Below are positions 18,363-27,223 of a DNA stretch of 64,000 nucleotides, piece by piece. The translations under genes and the position numbers were made by a program. This stretch comes from Ancylomarina longa. Lineage in GTDB: Bacteria; Bacteroidota; Bacteroidia; Bacteroidales; Marinifilaceae. Numbering within the stretch: position 1 is the stretch's first letter; every line of letters begins with the position of its first letter. The notes beneath the pieces were generated by a model, which saw only the letters and a list, made by a program, of their open reading frames with translations, did no database searches and was not told where the DNA came from. The stretch lies in assembly GCF_003996985.1 (NCBI RefSeq), contig NZ_RJJX01000001.1, positions 62,001-126,000 on the forward strand, in the 5' to 3' direction.

Positions 18363-18577
18363 CTTTCTGTATTTAATTTAGCCTTGCTGTATTTTTCAGT
18401 ACCTTTTCGTTATTTTTATTGTCTTTCCTTTTTTCACATAGTCTTTCCAGTTATTTTGTCTCCTTTCCGGGAAAGACTTTAATATTTTCGGAAAGGTAAC
18501 TTTATTTTGAGAAAGACTGCTTATTTATAAGAAATGCAACAGCAAATACAGAAAGGTGCTAAACTATAGCACAAGCC
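18363..18577 (+). repeat. Mirror-symmetric 20-nt-period array A (6+6 sites)
   Basis: YCTTTCC-like motifs start with their C at 18363, 18383, 18403, 18423, 18443 and 18463, exactly 20 nt apart. Then GGAAAG-like motifs end at 18475, 18495, 18515, 18535, 18555 and 18575 (the 18535 and 18575 copies are degenerate). The two halves mirror each other about 18469. The 14 nt between motifs vary but are T-rich on the plus strand in both halves. Nested pairing is exact at several pairs, for example GTCTTTC (18421-18427) with GAAAGAC (18511-18517) and CTGTATTT (18387-18394) with AAATACAG (18544-18551). There is no coding potential. Confidence 0.85.
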
Positions 18578-18717
18578 ATAGTTAATCAACAAAGATTACC
18601 TTCGTACTTGCAACGAAGATATTTATATTAGCTAAACACCACATAATTTTACGAATGAAGAGCAAGATACTGCGTAAAACAGGCTTACTATCCCGTAAGG
18701 AAAATGAAAAACAGAAA

Positions 18718-18748
18718 AAGAGCCGCTATTTTCACAATAACGGCTCTT
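18718..18748 (-). terminator. Terminator of the M3 peptidase gene
   Basis: AAGAGCCG-C-TATT pairs with AATA-A-CGGCTCTT around a 5-nt loop. On the minus strand a T run follows, 21 nt after the stop at 18769. Confidence 0.85.
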
Positions 18749-18768
18749 ATTTTTTGTAATGAACAAGT

Positions 18769-20799
18769 TTATTTCAATCCGCTTCGTACCAAAAGTGGAT
18801 CAATAGAAGGTTCTTTACCTCTAAACTTTAAATATAAAGTCATAGGATGTTCACTACCGCCTTTTTCAAGAATATTGATACGAAATGCATCTGCAGTTGC
18901 TTTATTATATATTCCATTTATTTTAAAGGCCTCAAAAGCGTCAGCGTCAAGAACCTCAGCCCATTTGTAGCCGTAATAACCGGCTGCGTAACCTCCGGCA
19001 AATATATGAGAGAATGCAGTGCTCATACAGCTAGTTTCAACTCTATTAAATAATTCTGTGGCATTCATAGCGCTACTCTCAAAGGACTCAACAGAATCCA
19101 TAACAGGCTCTGATACACTATGCCAAGACATATCATTTAAACCAAAACTAATTTGGCGCACAAAGCCATATCCGCTAAGGAAATTGCTGCTGTCTATAAT
19201 TTTCTGAACCAATTCGGCAGGAATCTTCTCTCCTGTTTTATAATGCTCAGCAACTTCATCTAACCACTCCTTCTGAAAGGCAAAATTTTCCATAAACTGA
19301 GATGGCAATTCAACAAAATCTCTATATACGTTAGTTCCTGACAAACTGCTATAAGTACATCGAGACAGCATACCATGCAGAGCATGTCCAAATTCGTGCA
19401 GAAATGTGGTAACCTCGTTAAAGGTCAACAAGGAAGGCTTACTTTCTGTTGGTCTTGTAAAATTACAAACAATGGAAATATGAGGGCGATGATCCATCCC
19501 GTTTTCACGATACTGATCTACATAAGACGTCATCCAGGCCCCACCTTGCTTAGAACTTCGAGGATGAAAATCAGCATAAAACAAGGCTAGAAATTTATTG
19601 TTAGAATCAAACACTTCAAAAGTCTCGACTTCCTCATGATACTTTGAAAGATTTGGATTTGATTTAAATTGAATACCATAAAGTTTAGAAGCCAGACTAA
19701 AAACTCCTTTTTTCACTTTTTGTAATTCGAAATATGGTCTGGTAATTTCATCATTAATATCAAACTTTTCAGTTTTTAATTTTTCTGCATAATATGCCCA
19801 ATCCCATCTTTGTAAATCGAAATCAGCCCCTAATGTTTTAGCATAGTTCTGCAATTCTTTAAATTCTTCTTTTGCTTTTGGCATCGAAGCATCTAATAAC
19901 TCATTCAAAAAGTTGAGAACATTTTCTGATGACTTTGCCATTCTTTCCTCTAAAACAAAATCCGCATAGGTATTATATCCAAATAAACGGACTTTTTCCA
20001 GACGTAGTTCAACGATACGTTTAAGTATGGATTGGTTATCAAATTCATCATTAAAACACCGCGAAGAGTAAGCTTTAAACATTTTCTCCCGCAATTCGCG
20101 CTTGTCGGCATACTGCATAAACGGAACATAGCTAGGGAATTGAAGTGTGAACAGCCATCCCTTCTTATCTTTTTCCTTTGCTAGTGTAGCAGCAGCCTCT
20201 AAAATGCCTTCCGGAAGACCTGCAATATCACTTTTTTCAGTCAAATGCAGTTCAAAAGCATTCGTTGCAGCCAATACATTTTCTCCAAACTGCAATGTTA
20301 GTTGTGAAAGCTCTTTTGATATTTTCCGAATCTTTTCTTTTTCCTCTTTTTCCAGATTGGCTCCTGAACGCACAAAAGCTTTATACCGATCATCCAGCAA
20401 TTTTTCCTGTTCAGTATTCAGATTTAAAGTTTCCTTTTTTGCATACACTACTTTTACTCTGGCAAATAGTTTCTCATTCATGATAATGTCATTGGAGAAT
20501 TCCGTTAACATTGGAGATACTTCTCTTGCCAAAGATTGCATTTCATCAGTTGTATTTGCATGATTCAGGTTGAAAAATACGGAAGCAACACGATCTAATC
20601 TATAACCCGAATATTCAAGTGCTTCGATTGTATTTTCGAAATCAGGTTCGCTGGTATTTTCAGTAATCTGATCAATTTCTTTTCTTGCTACTTCTATACT
20701 TTTCTCGAATGCTGGCATATAATGTTCCAATTTAATTTTCTCAAACGGAACAGATTCATATAGAGTATTAAAATCTTCTAATAAAGGATTTGTATTCAT
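18769..20799 (-). CDS. M3-family metallopeptidase, oligopeptidase A/Dcp type
   Basis: This 676-residue cytoplasmic zinc peptidase carries the active-site motif HEFGHALH near residue 463 and the downstream glutamate region FVELPSQFMENFAF. It lacks a signal peptide. Sequence and length place it in the M3A group with peptidyl-dipeptidase Dcp and oligopeptidase A, which trim short peptides. It is convergent with array A and transcribed alone. Confidence 0.9.
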   Translation of the reverse strand: MNTNPLLEDFNTLYESVPFEKIKLEHYMPAFEKSIEVARKEIDQITENTSEPDFENTIEALEYSGYRLDRVASVFFNLNHANTTDEMQSLAREVSPMLTEFSNDIIMNEKLFARVKVVYAKKETLNLNTEQEKLLDDRYKAFVRSGANLEKEEKEKIRKISKELSQLTLQFGENVLAATNAFELHLTEKSDIAGLPEGILEAAATLAKEKDKKGWLFTLQFPSYVPFMQYADKRELREKMFKAYSSRCFNDEFDNQSILKRIVELRLEKVRLFGYNTYADFVLEERMAKSSENVLNFLNELLDASMPKAKEEFKELQNYAKTLGADFDLQRWDWAYYAEKLKTEKFDINDEITRPYFELQKVKKGVFSLASKLYGIQFKSNPNLSKYHEEVETFEVFDSNNKFLALFYADFHPRSSKQGGAWMTSYVDQYRENGMDHRPHISIVCNFTRPTESKPSLLTFNEVTTFLHEFGHALHGMLSRCTYSSLSGTNVYRDFVELPSQFMENFAFQKEWLDEVAEHYKTGEKIPAELVQKIIDSSNFLSGYGFVRQISFGLNDMSWHSVSEPVMDSVESFESSAMNATELFNRVETSCMSTAFSHIFAGGYAAGYYGYKWAEVLDADAFEAFKINGIYNKATADAFRINILEKGGSEHPMTLYLKFRGKEPSIDPLLVRSGLK

Positions 20800-21448
20800 T
20801 TCTTTAATAATTTAATATTCAGATTAGAGCAATATGCAAAAGACACATGAATAACACTCTAACCACTTTATAATAATTTGAATTTTCAAACAAAGATATA
20901 AATAGACATCTCAAATTCGTTTAAAAAAATTCATCTTATTTGGAAAATTTCTTAATAAGAATCCAGAATGCTACTATCCCTACACAATTATACTATTCAT
21001 TTACTGTGTTTTAAGATCAATTACAAGACCAGCTCATTAAAAACATTATATTTCCGCAAACCTTTTCAATGTGTCTGCAAAGCACAATGTATCAACACCT
21101 AAGAAATGTTAATACGAAAAGATTCTCTATATTTGATAAAGTTTTAGATAAGGGGGAATTGTAATCATCAAGTGTAACCAACATGAGAGAAAAGAACAAT
21201 CTTATCGAAAAAATAACTAGCAGTAGTTCTATCCCATCTACAAGTAAACAAATTATTGTATCTGGAATATCATCTTACTTCCAATACCTTCATCCCGCTT
21301 GGGTACTGTCATTTCTATACACCTAAAGTTGACCTTTAAGGAAACCACTTAATCTGCAATAGCAGAGCCACTACCATCAAAAGAATCGTATAATATGGAT
21401 TTAATACCCTTTTGAAATCCGTATGAATAACCCCCTTGAATTAAACCA
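20800..21448 (+). promoter_or_regulatory. Intergenic region and long leader of proBA
   Basis: A perfect TAnnTTTG box (TATATTTG) lies at 21128-21135, about 310 nt before proB, so the transcript may have a long leader. Inside the leader is a 47-codon open frame (21183-21326). No riboswitch class, strong hairpin or repeat was recognised. Confidence 0.45.
21183..21326 (+). CDS. Possible 47-residue leader ORF upstream of proB
   Basis: The frame starts with ATG 47 nt after the -7 box and encodes MREKNNLIEKITSSSSIPST..., rich in serine, with no known homolog. It may be a chance frame; it is listed because it is the first ATG of the inferred proBA transcript. Confidence 0.2.
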   Translation: MREKNNLIEKITSSSSIPSTSKQIIVSGISSYFQYLHPAWVLSFLYT

Positions 21449-22519
21449 ATGAAAAGAATTTGTATTAAAATAGGCTCCAACGTACTCACCAAAGAAAATG
21501 GATCACTAAACAAGATCAGAATTAAAAATCTGGTTTATCAGATATTCCAATTAAAACAAATGGGAATCCAATGTTTATTGGTATCCTCCGGAGCAGTTGC
21601 GGCAGGAAAAAGCCATATAAAAAATCCTTTGAAGACTGATACAATAACATCCAGACAGATTTGGTCGGCAATGGGGCAAGTTGAGCTTTTGAATATCTAC
21701 TCTTCTTTTTTAAAGGAATTTGATATTGAATGTGCTCAGGTACTTGTCACCAAACAAGATTTCAGAACCAGAGAACATTACTTAAATATGAAAAATTGCC
21801 TGACTTCTTTACTTGACAATGGTATATTACCTATTATCAATGAAAATGATGCGATTTCAGTAACCGCCTTAATGTTTACCGATAATGATGAGTTATCAGG
21901 ATTAATTGCCTCGATGATGAATGTTACAGGCTTGTACCTGCTTAGTAATATCAATGGAATTTATAATGGAAACCCTACTGATAGGAACACTACTCTATTA
22001 CAAACCATTAATGGTGATATAAACAGGCTAAAACAATATATAACAACACAAAAATCAAACTTTGGAAGAGGAGGAATGCTTACGAAGTGCACCATTGCTG
22101 GCAGAGTAGCCAAATTAGGGATTCCTGTTCATATAGCCAATGGTTCGTTGGATAACATCCTGCTTAAATTGCTACAAACACCTGAGAAGATTGAACATAC
22201 AGAGTTTATTGCAAACAAAAAAAGTTCTCCTGTAAAACAATGGCTTTCCGGATCGGAAGGATTTGAAAAAGCAATGGTGGTGATTAATCAAGGTGCAGAA
22301 GATGCTTTATGCTCTGACAATGCAACCAGCCTTCTACCCATTGGTATCAGTGAAATACGAGGAAGTTTCGAAAAAGGCGATATCATTAAAATAGTAAATA
22401 CCAAAGGAAAAGTAATTGGTCTGGGAAAAACCCAATACAACAGATCAAAAGCCGATGCTTGTTTGGGAAAAACAGGAGCAAAACCGTTAGTGCATTACGA
22501 TTACCTGTTTTTACATTAA
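21449..22519 (+). CDS. proB: Glutamate 5-kinase
   Basis: A 356-residue enzyme that phosphorylates glutamate in the first step of proline synthesis. The amino-acid-kinase domain shows IKIGSNVLT (6-14), LVSSGAVAAGK and INENDAISV. The last 80 residues, including LLPIGISEIRGSFEKGDIIKI, form the RNA-binding-like PUA domain of full-length ProB. It is followed by proA after 59 nt. Feedback inhibition by proline is a family property. Confidence 0.94.
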   Translation: MKRICIKIGSNVLTKENGSLNKIRIKNLVYQIFQLKQMGIQCLLVSSGAVAAGKSHIKNPLKTDTITSRQIWSAMGQVELLNIYSSFLKEFDIECAQVLVTKQDFRTREHYLNMKNCLTSLLDNGILPIINENDAISVTALMFTDNDELSGLIASMMNVTGLYLLSNINGIYNGNPTDRNTTLLQTINGDINRLKQYITTQKSNFGRGGMLTKCTIAGRVAKLGIPVHIANGSLDNILLKLLQTPEKIEHTEFIANKKSSPVKQWLSGSEGFEKAMVVINQGAEDALCSDNATSLLPIGISEIRGSFEKGDIIKIVNTKGKVIGLGKTQYNRSKADACLGKTGAKPLVHYDYLFLH

Positions 22520-22578
22520 TACAATGTAAAAGACAGAAACAAAAACAGATACGGATATTATCTAAATAACTACATCAA

Positions 22579-23832
22579 ATGAAAAAGCAATATAAAGACC
22601 AATTAAATAAGGTAAAAGAAGCAGCCAGAAACCTGTCTTCAATCCATCAGGATACTATTAATAATACATTGATGGCTCTCGCAGGAGTAGTGAGATCTTC
22701 AAGCAGGGAAATACTAACAGCCAATAAAAAAGATTTGGATAAGATGTCGATCTATGATCCAAAATATGATCGATTGTTATTGAGTGAGGAAAGAATTGAA
22801 GGAATTGCCTCAGATATTGAAAATGTGGTACAATTACCATCCCCACTGGGTAAAATACTAAGCGAAAAATCGCTTGATAATGGTTTAGGGATTAAAAAAT
22901 TAAGTGTGCCTCTGGGAACCATTGGTATTATTTACGAAGCTCGTCCGAATGTTACGCTGGATGTATTTGCGCTATGTTTCAAATCGGGAAATGCCTGTGT
23001 TTTAAAAGGAGGAAGTGATGCTGATAATTCCAATCGATTTTTAGTTTCTATCATTCAAGAAACTTTAAAACAAAATGCTATTAATCCTGACATTATACAA
23101 CTATTACCTGCCGAACGGGAAGCCGCTACAGCATTAATGAATGCGCAAGGATTTGTTGATGTTCTAATTCCGAGAGGTTCACAAAATCTCATCAAAACAG
23201 TTCGCGAAAATTCCAGTATTCCTGTAATCGAAACTGGTGCTGGCATTGTTCATACCTACTTCGATAAATATGCAGATTTAGAGAAAGGAAAAAGGATTGT
23301 ATACAACGCAAAAACGCGTAGGGTAAGTGTATGTAATGCCTTGGATTGCCTGATCATTCATCAGGACAGAATAAATGATTTAGCAGAAATTGTGCGTCGA
23401 TTACAGGATAAAAAAGTGGAAATATATGCCGACCAGCCAGCTTTCGATGCTATTCAGGGCAAATATCCACAGCCCTTGCTTCATCGAGCCACGGAAGAAT
23501 CATATGGCACAGAATTTTTAAGTCACAAACTTGCAATTAAAACAGCAGATCATTTTCAGGATGCTTTGAATCATATCTACCAATACAGCTCGAAGCATAG
23601 CGAAGCAATTATCAGTGAAAACAAGAACAGAGTAAACCGTTTTTGCACCCAAGTTGATGCTGCAGCCGTTTATGCCAATACCTCTACTGCTTTTACAGAT
23701 GGTGCTCAATTTGGCTTAGGTGCAGAAATTGGAATAAGCACTCAAAAACTGCATGCACGAGGACCGATGGCTCTGGAAGCCCTCACTTCCTATAAATGGG
23801 TTATCCGCAGCGAGGGCAAAATTCGGGATTAA
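22579..23832 (+). CDS. proA: Gamma-glutamyl phosphate reductase
   Basis: This 417-residue NADPH-dependent enzyme makes glutamate semialdehyde from ProB's product. Family features include PLGTIGIIYEARPNVT (near 112-127), the SGNACVLKGGSDA nucleotide-binding loop, the catalytic cysteine in RVSVCNALDCLI, and GPMALEALTSYKW at the C-terminus. It forms the proBA operon; proC is not in this window. Confidence 0.95.
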   Translation: MKKQYKDQLNKVKEAARNLSSIHQDTINNTLMALAGVVRSSSREILTANKKDLDKMSIYDPKYDRLLLSEERIEGIASDIENVVQLPSPLGKILSEKSLDNGLGIKKLSVPLGTIGIIYEARPNVTLDVFALCFKSGNACVLKGGSDADNSNRFLVSIIQETLKQNAINPDIIQLLPAEREAATALMNAQGFVDVLIPRGSQNLIKTVRENSSIPVIETGAGIVHTYFDKYADLEKGKRIVYNAKTRRVSVCNALDCLIIHQDRINDLAEIVRRLQDKKVEIYADQPAFDAIQGKYPQPLLHRATEESYGTEFLSHKLAIKTADHFQDALNHIYQYSSKHSEAIISENKNRVNRFCTQVDAAAVYANTSTAFTDGAQFGLGAEIGISTQKLHARGPMALEALTSYKWVIRSEGKIRD

Positions 23833-24431
23833 CTTCTCTGGACATACTACTTTTGTTGTTTTTGCCTTGATGTAATTAATTTCTTACTAGTCCTCAAGCC
23901 GGACTGGCTTTTCCTTTTTTATTCATCAAATTATTTTCACGGGCATTCATGAGCTCACTCCGTTCGGTTCTTAGATAAAAAAGGAAACAAAAAATCAAGC
24001 CAATCGAATGCTGTTTGGCATTTCATAGCAGCGGTATCTTCCGCATCGCGCCCGCATTTAGAGAGTAGCTTAATTCCGTTTTTTAAGACATGTAGTTGTT
24101 TTGAGCAAGAATTTTCCCTGAGGAGGGAGAAATGCTGGTGTTAGGTTGGCATTCGGTGAGCCTGAAAGGCTCTAATTCCCCAACTAGGGGCATCGCCCCT
24201 GGTATTTATGTGTCACGGTTAATTCAGGCTGAAGGCCTGATATATTTCAGACTTTCAGACTGATGATTTACAGCTTATACTAGGGGGCAGCTGCCCTTGG
24301 TTCTGGTATATAAGCCCTTCAGGCTTTAGGACGATATTGATTGGGTATAATAATATTATCAATATTCCTCTACCAGTAGAGTCTTGCCATGCTATTTTTC
24401 CATATTTTTACTTTCTAAATCGAAGCGAAAT
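23833..24431. repeat. Intergenic region with a ladder of short palindromes
   Basis: A weak AAGCC/GGCTT terminator for proA lies near 23896-23910. From 24158 come short palindromes about 29 nt apart: GAGCCT-GAA-AGGCTC (24158-24172), AGGGGC-ATC-GCCCCT (24186-24200), TCAGGC-TGAAG-GCCTGA (24224-24240), GGGCAGCTGCCC (24285-24296) and AAGCC-CTTCA-GGCTT (24312-24326). The last runs into TTTAGGACGATATTG (24325-24339), identical to the right end of the element at 17976-18297. GC content is above the neighbourhood. It is probably a non-autonomous repeat. Confidence 0.55.
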
Positions 24432-26264
24432 ATGAATAAAAAAATATCTTTCTACACCGAGTGTGTTGAACAATTTAAAAGTCAAGTTGCACTATTAAAT
24501 AAAACCAATAGAAAGTTGTCTGTATTAAGACTTTTTAGTGCCATTGGAGCATTTGTTTTATTCTATGTAATCCTTTCCTACTCCATTATAATTGCCAGTT
24601 CTGTATTTACTCTATTAATAGGAGCTCTCCTCTACTTTGTATATACTTACAACCGAAACGATAAGAATATCAAAAGACTAAATACACTTGTCAAGATCAA
24701 TGAAAATGAAGTTGATTGCCTGAAAACCAGACACAGTAATTTATTTTACGACGGCAAAGAATATTATCAAGCCAATCATGCTTATGCATCCGATTTGGAT
24801 ATTTACGGAACTCACTCTTTATTCCAGCTAATCAACCGAAGTGTAAGTAAAATAGGAAACAACACACTGTCAAGATGGCTCTCTGCTCCTTCTTCAAATA
24901 AGGAGATTAAAAAAAGACAAGCATCAGTTAAAGAATTAGCAGAACAGATTGATTGGAGGCAAAATATCATTCAATATGGATTACAACATCAACTCAAGAG
25001 TGATGATCCAAATTTTGTGGCGGATTGGGGCAAAACACCCTCCACTTTTCACGGCAGAAAAATGCTGTATGCAGCCATATTTATCCTGCCAATTTTATCA
25101 TTGATAGCACTTATTTATTCGTTCATCGGATCGCAAGCTCCTTTGGTTATTCTGGTATTAATTAGCCTTCCCATCCACTATTTCAATTTCAAAAAAATAA
25201 ATATAGCTCACGACGAAACTGCTAAACGAAGTAGCATGCTTAAAACTTATTCCTATATCATTCAGCAATTTGAAGAACAAGATTGGGAATCGGAAAAATT
25301 ACAAACATTAAAAACTCAATTGGCAGGTAAAGATCTGCCAACTTCAAAAAAAATACGAAGGCTTTCACAATTAATGGAATTACTTGATCAACGATTTAAT
25401 CCAGTAGTGCAATTCTTATTCAATCTTTTGTTTTTTTATGAGCTACACATCCTTTTCAGGATAGACAAGTGGAAAATGAAATATGGTAGTGATATAGAGA
25501 AGTGGTTCAATATTATTGGAGAAATTGAAGCCCTTTCAAGTTTTGCAAATCTTAGTTTTAATCATGAAGATTGGTCGTTCCCGAATCTATCATCAAATCA
25601 TTTCGAATTGGAAATGGAAGAAGCAGGACATCCAATGATTAATAAAACCGATAGAATTTGTAATGATTATCAACTTATCGGACCTGGAACGATACACATT
25701 ATAACAGGATCGAATATGGCTGGAAAAAGTACGTTCTTGAGAACCATTGGGGTAAATGTAGTATTAGCCTTGTCTGGTGCTCCGGTTTGTGCCAAAAGGA
25801 TGAACGTTTCCAATGTAGAAGTAAATACCTCAATGCGAATTAAAGATTCCATCGAAGAAAATGAATCTTCCTTTTATGCAGAACTGAAAAGAATTCAGCA
25901 GGTATTGGAAAAGGTAAATCAAAAAGAAAACACGCTCCTGCTTTTGGATGAGATTTTAAGAGGAACCAACTCAAAAGACAAGCATATCGGTTCTAAAGCA
26001 CTAATCAAACAACTGGTAAAATACAATGCGGTTGGTTTGGTTGCTACACATGATTTGGAATTATCTATTCTGGAAGAAGAATTACCGGGACAAGTTGAAA
26101 ATCGTTTTTTTGATATCACGATTGATGGCGATCAGCTCTATTTTGATTATAAAATACAAAAGGGCGTGTGCAAAACCTTTAACGCTCCAATTCTGATGCA
26201 AAAAATGGGAATTGATCTGGAGATATTAAAGGAGGGCGTAGAAGTTAAGGATGAATTATCTTAG
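24432..26264 (+). CDS. Membrane-anchored MutS-like ATPase
   Basis: The ATG at 24432 gives about 610 residues (a TTG 48 nt upstream is the alternative). Two hydrophobic hairpins lie near residues 30-75 and 205-245. The C-terminal third is a MutS ATPase: Walker A GSNMAGKSTFLRTIG, then SFYAELKRI, Walker B LLLLDEILRGTNSKD and the VATHDLEL switch. The mismatch-recognition domains of MutS1 are absent, so classical mismatch repair is unlikely. Related membrane MutS-like proteins are common in this phylum and uncharacterised. A bidirectional terminator follows. Confidence 0.82.
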   Translation: MNKKISFYTECVEQFKSQVALLNKTNRKLSVLRLFSAIGAFVLFYVILSYSIIIASSVFTLLIGALLYFVYTYNRNDKNIKRLNTLVKINENEVDCLKTRHSNLFYDGKEYYQANHAYASDLDIYGTHSLFQLINRSVSKIGNNTLSRWLSAPSSNKEIKKRQASVKELAEQIDWRQNIIQYGLQHQLKSDDPNFVADWGKTPSTFHGRKMLYAAIFILPILSLIALIYSFIGSQAPLVILVLISLPIHYFNFKKINIAHDETAKRSSMLKTYSYIIQQFEEQDWESEKLQTLKTQLAGKDLPTSKKIRRLSQLMELLDQRFNPVVQFLFNLLFFYELHILFRIDKWKMKYGSDIEKWFNIIGEIEALSSFANLSFNHEDWSFPNLSSNHFELEMEEAGHPMINKTDRICNDYQLIGPGTIHIITGSNMAGKSTFLRTIGVNVVLALSGAPVCAKRMNVSNVEVNTSMRIKDSIEENESSFYAELKRIQQVLEKVNQKENTLLLLDEILRGTNSKDKHIGSKALIKQLVKYNAVGLVATHDLELSILEEELPGQVENRFFDITIDGDQLYFDYKIQKGVCKTFNAPILMQKMGIDLEILKEGVEVKDELS

Positions 26265-26280
26265 AGAGATGAAATCATAA

Positions 26281-26310
26281 AAAAATCCGAGTCAACAGAC
26301 TCGGATTTTT
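26281..26310. terminator. Bidirectional terminator between the MutS-like gene and lgt
   Basis: A perfect 13-bp stem (26281-26293 with 26298-26310) has an AACA loop, with T runs on both strands. It lies between two convergent genes. Confidence 0.92.
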
Positions 26311-26329
26311 TATATCGTAGTAAAAGCGA

Positions 26330-27130
26330 TTAAGCTTTCTTCGATTTTAAATTTTTTATAACGAAATAAGCTCCTAACAGAACAAAAGGAATGCTTAGCA
26401 ATTGTCCCATATTTAAAGCCATGCCTTGTTCAAAAGCTTCCTGATTCTCCTTGATAAATTCAATAAAGAATCTGGCAGTAAAAATCATTACCATAAAAGC
26501 TCCGAATATCATTCCCGGACGAGTTTTCGCATCGGTTTTCCAATACATATACATTAACACTCCGAACGAAATGAGATAGCAAACAGATTCGTATAATTGT
26601 GCCGGATGCCGAGGTGCTAATGGTTCATAAATAGAGGCTCTAACAAACTGAAAACCCCATGATGAATGAGTTTCCACACCAATAATTTCAGAATTCATCA
26701 AATTACCCAAACGAATAAAACTACCTGCTAAAGCAACCGGAATAACCGCATAATCCATTATCCAAAGAATAGATTTCTTACTCACTTTCTTAGAATAAAT
26801 CCACAAGGCAAAAATAATTCCAATTGCAGCACCATGTGATGCCAAACCACCATGCCACACTTTAATAATTTCAGATGGATGTTGAGAATAAAATTCCCAT
26901 CCGTAAAAGAAAACATGCCCCAGGCGAGCGCCTACAACGGTAGCAATCATGGTGTACATGAATAATTTATCGAGCCATTCAAGACTAACACCATCTCGTT
27001 TAAACATGCGCTCTACAATATAATAACCCAAAAGAAATCCAAGAGCGAACAGTAGTCCATACCAACGAACAGCAATAGGGCCTAATCTAAAAATTTCAGG
27101 ATCAACATCCCAAAGAATTGATAATAACAT
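26330..27130 (-). CDS. lgt: Prolipoprotein diacylglyceryl transferase
   Basis: This 266-residue membrane enzyme has about seven helices and transfers diacylglycerol to the lipobox cysteine of prolipoproteins. The essential motifs are HGGLASHGAAIG (around 93-104) and GSFIRLGNLMNSEIIG, which holds the catalytic arginine and the Lgt signature. It lies downstream of secA on the same strand, though separated by a hairpin, so lipoprotein export and lipidation are neighbours here. Confidence 0.95.
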   Translation of the reverse strand: MLLSILWDVDPEIFRLGPIAVRWYGLLFALGFLLGYYIVERMFKRDGVSLEWLDKLFMYTMIATVVGARLGHVFFYGWEFYSQHPSEIIKVWHGGLASHGAAIGIIFALWIYSKKVSKKSILWIMDYAVIPVALAGSFIRLGNLMNSEIIGVETHSSWGFQFVRASIYEPLAPRHPAQLYESVCYLISFGVLMYMYWKTDAKTRPGMIFGAFMVMIFTARFFIEFIKENQEAFEQGMALNMGQLLSIPFVLLGAYFVIKNLKSKKA

Positions 27131-27158
27131 ATTGGTAGTTTTTATCTTAATAATAAAT

Positions 27159-27193
27159 CAGGTGACGATACATTTTAATAATTTCGTCACCTG
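27159..27193 (-). terminator. Hairpin after secA
   Basis: CAGGTGACGA (27159-27168) pairs perfectly with TCGTCACCTG (27184-27193) across a 15-nt loop. The T tract is weak, so read-through into lgt is possible. Confidence 0.55.
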
Positions 27194-27223
27194 AAAATAA
27201 CAGGAATATTTTAATTTCAAAAA

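Noticed and set aside
18363-18577. CRISPR-like mini-array or an ordinary terminator
   Set aside because: The repeated core is only 6-7 nt and changes orientation at the centre, which no CRISPR does. The central hairpin lacks a T tract, and the structure extends far beyond a terminator.
20800-21448. Riboswitch or T-box upstream of proBA
   Set aside because: No known aptamer core, specifier hairpin or terminator/antiterminator pair could be found.
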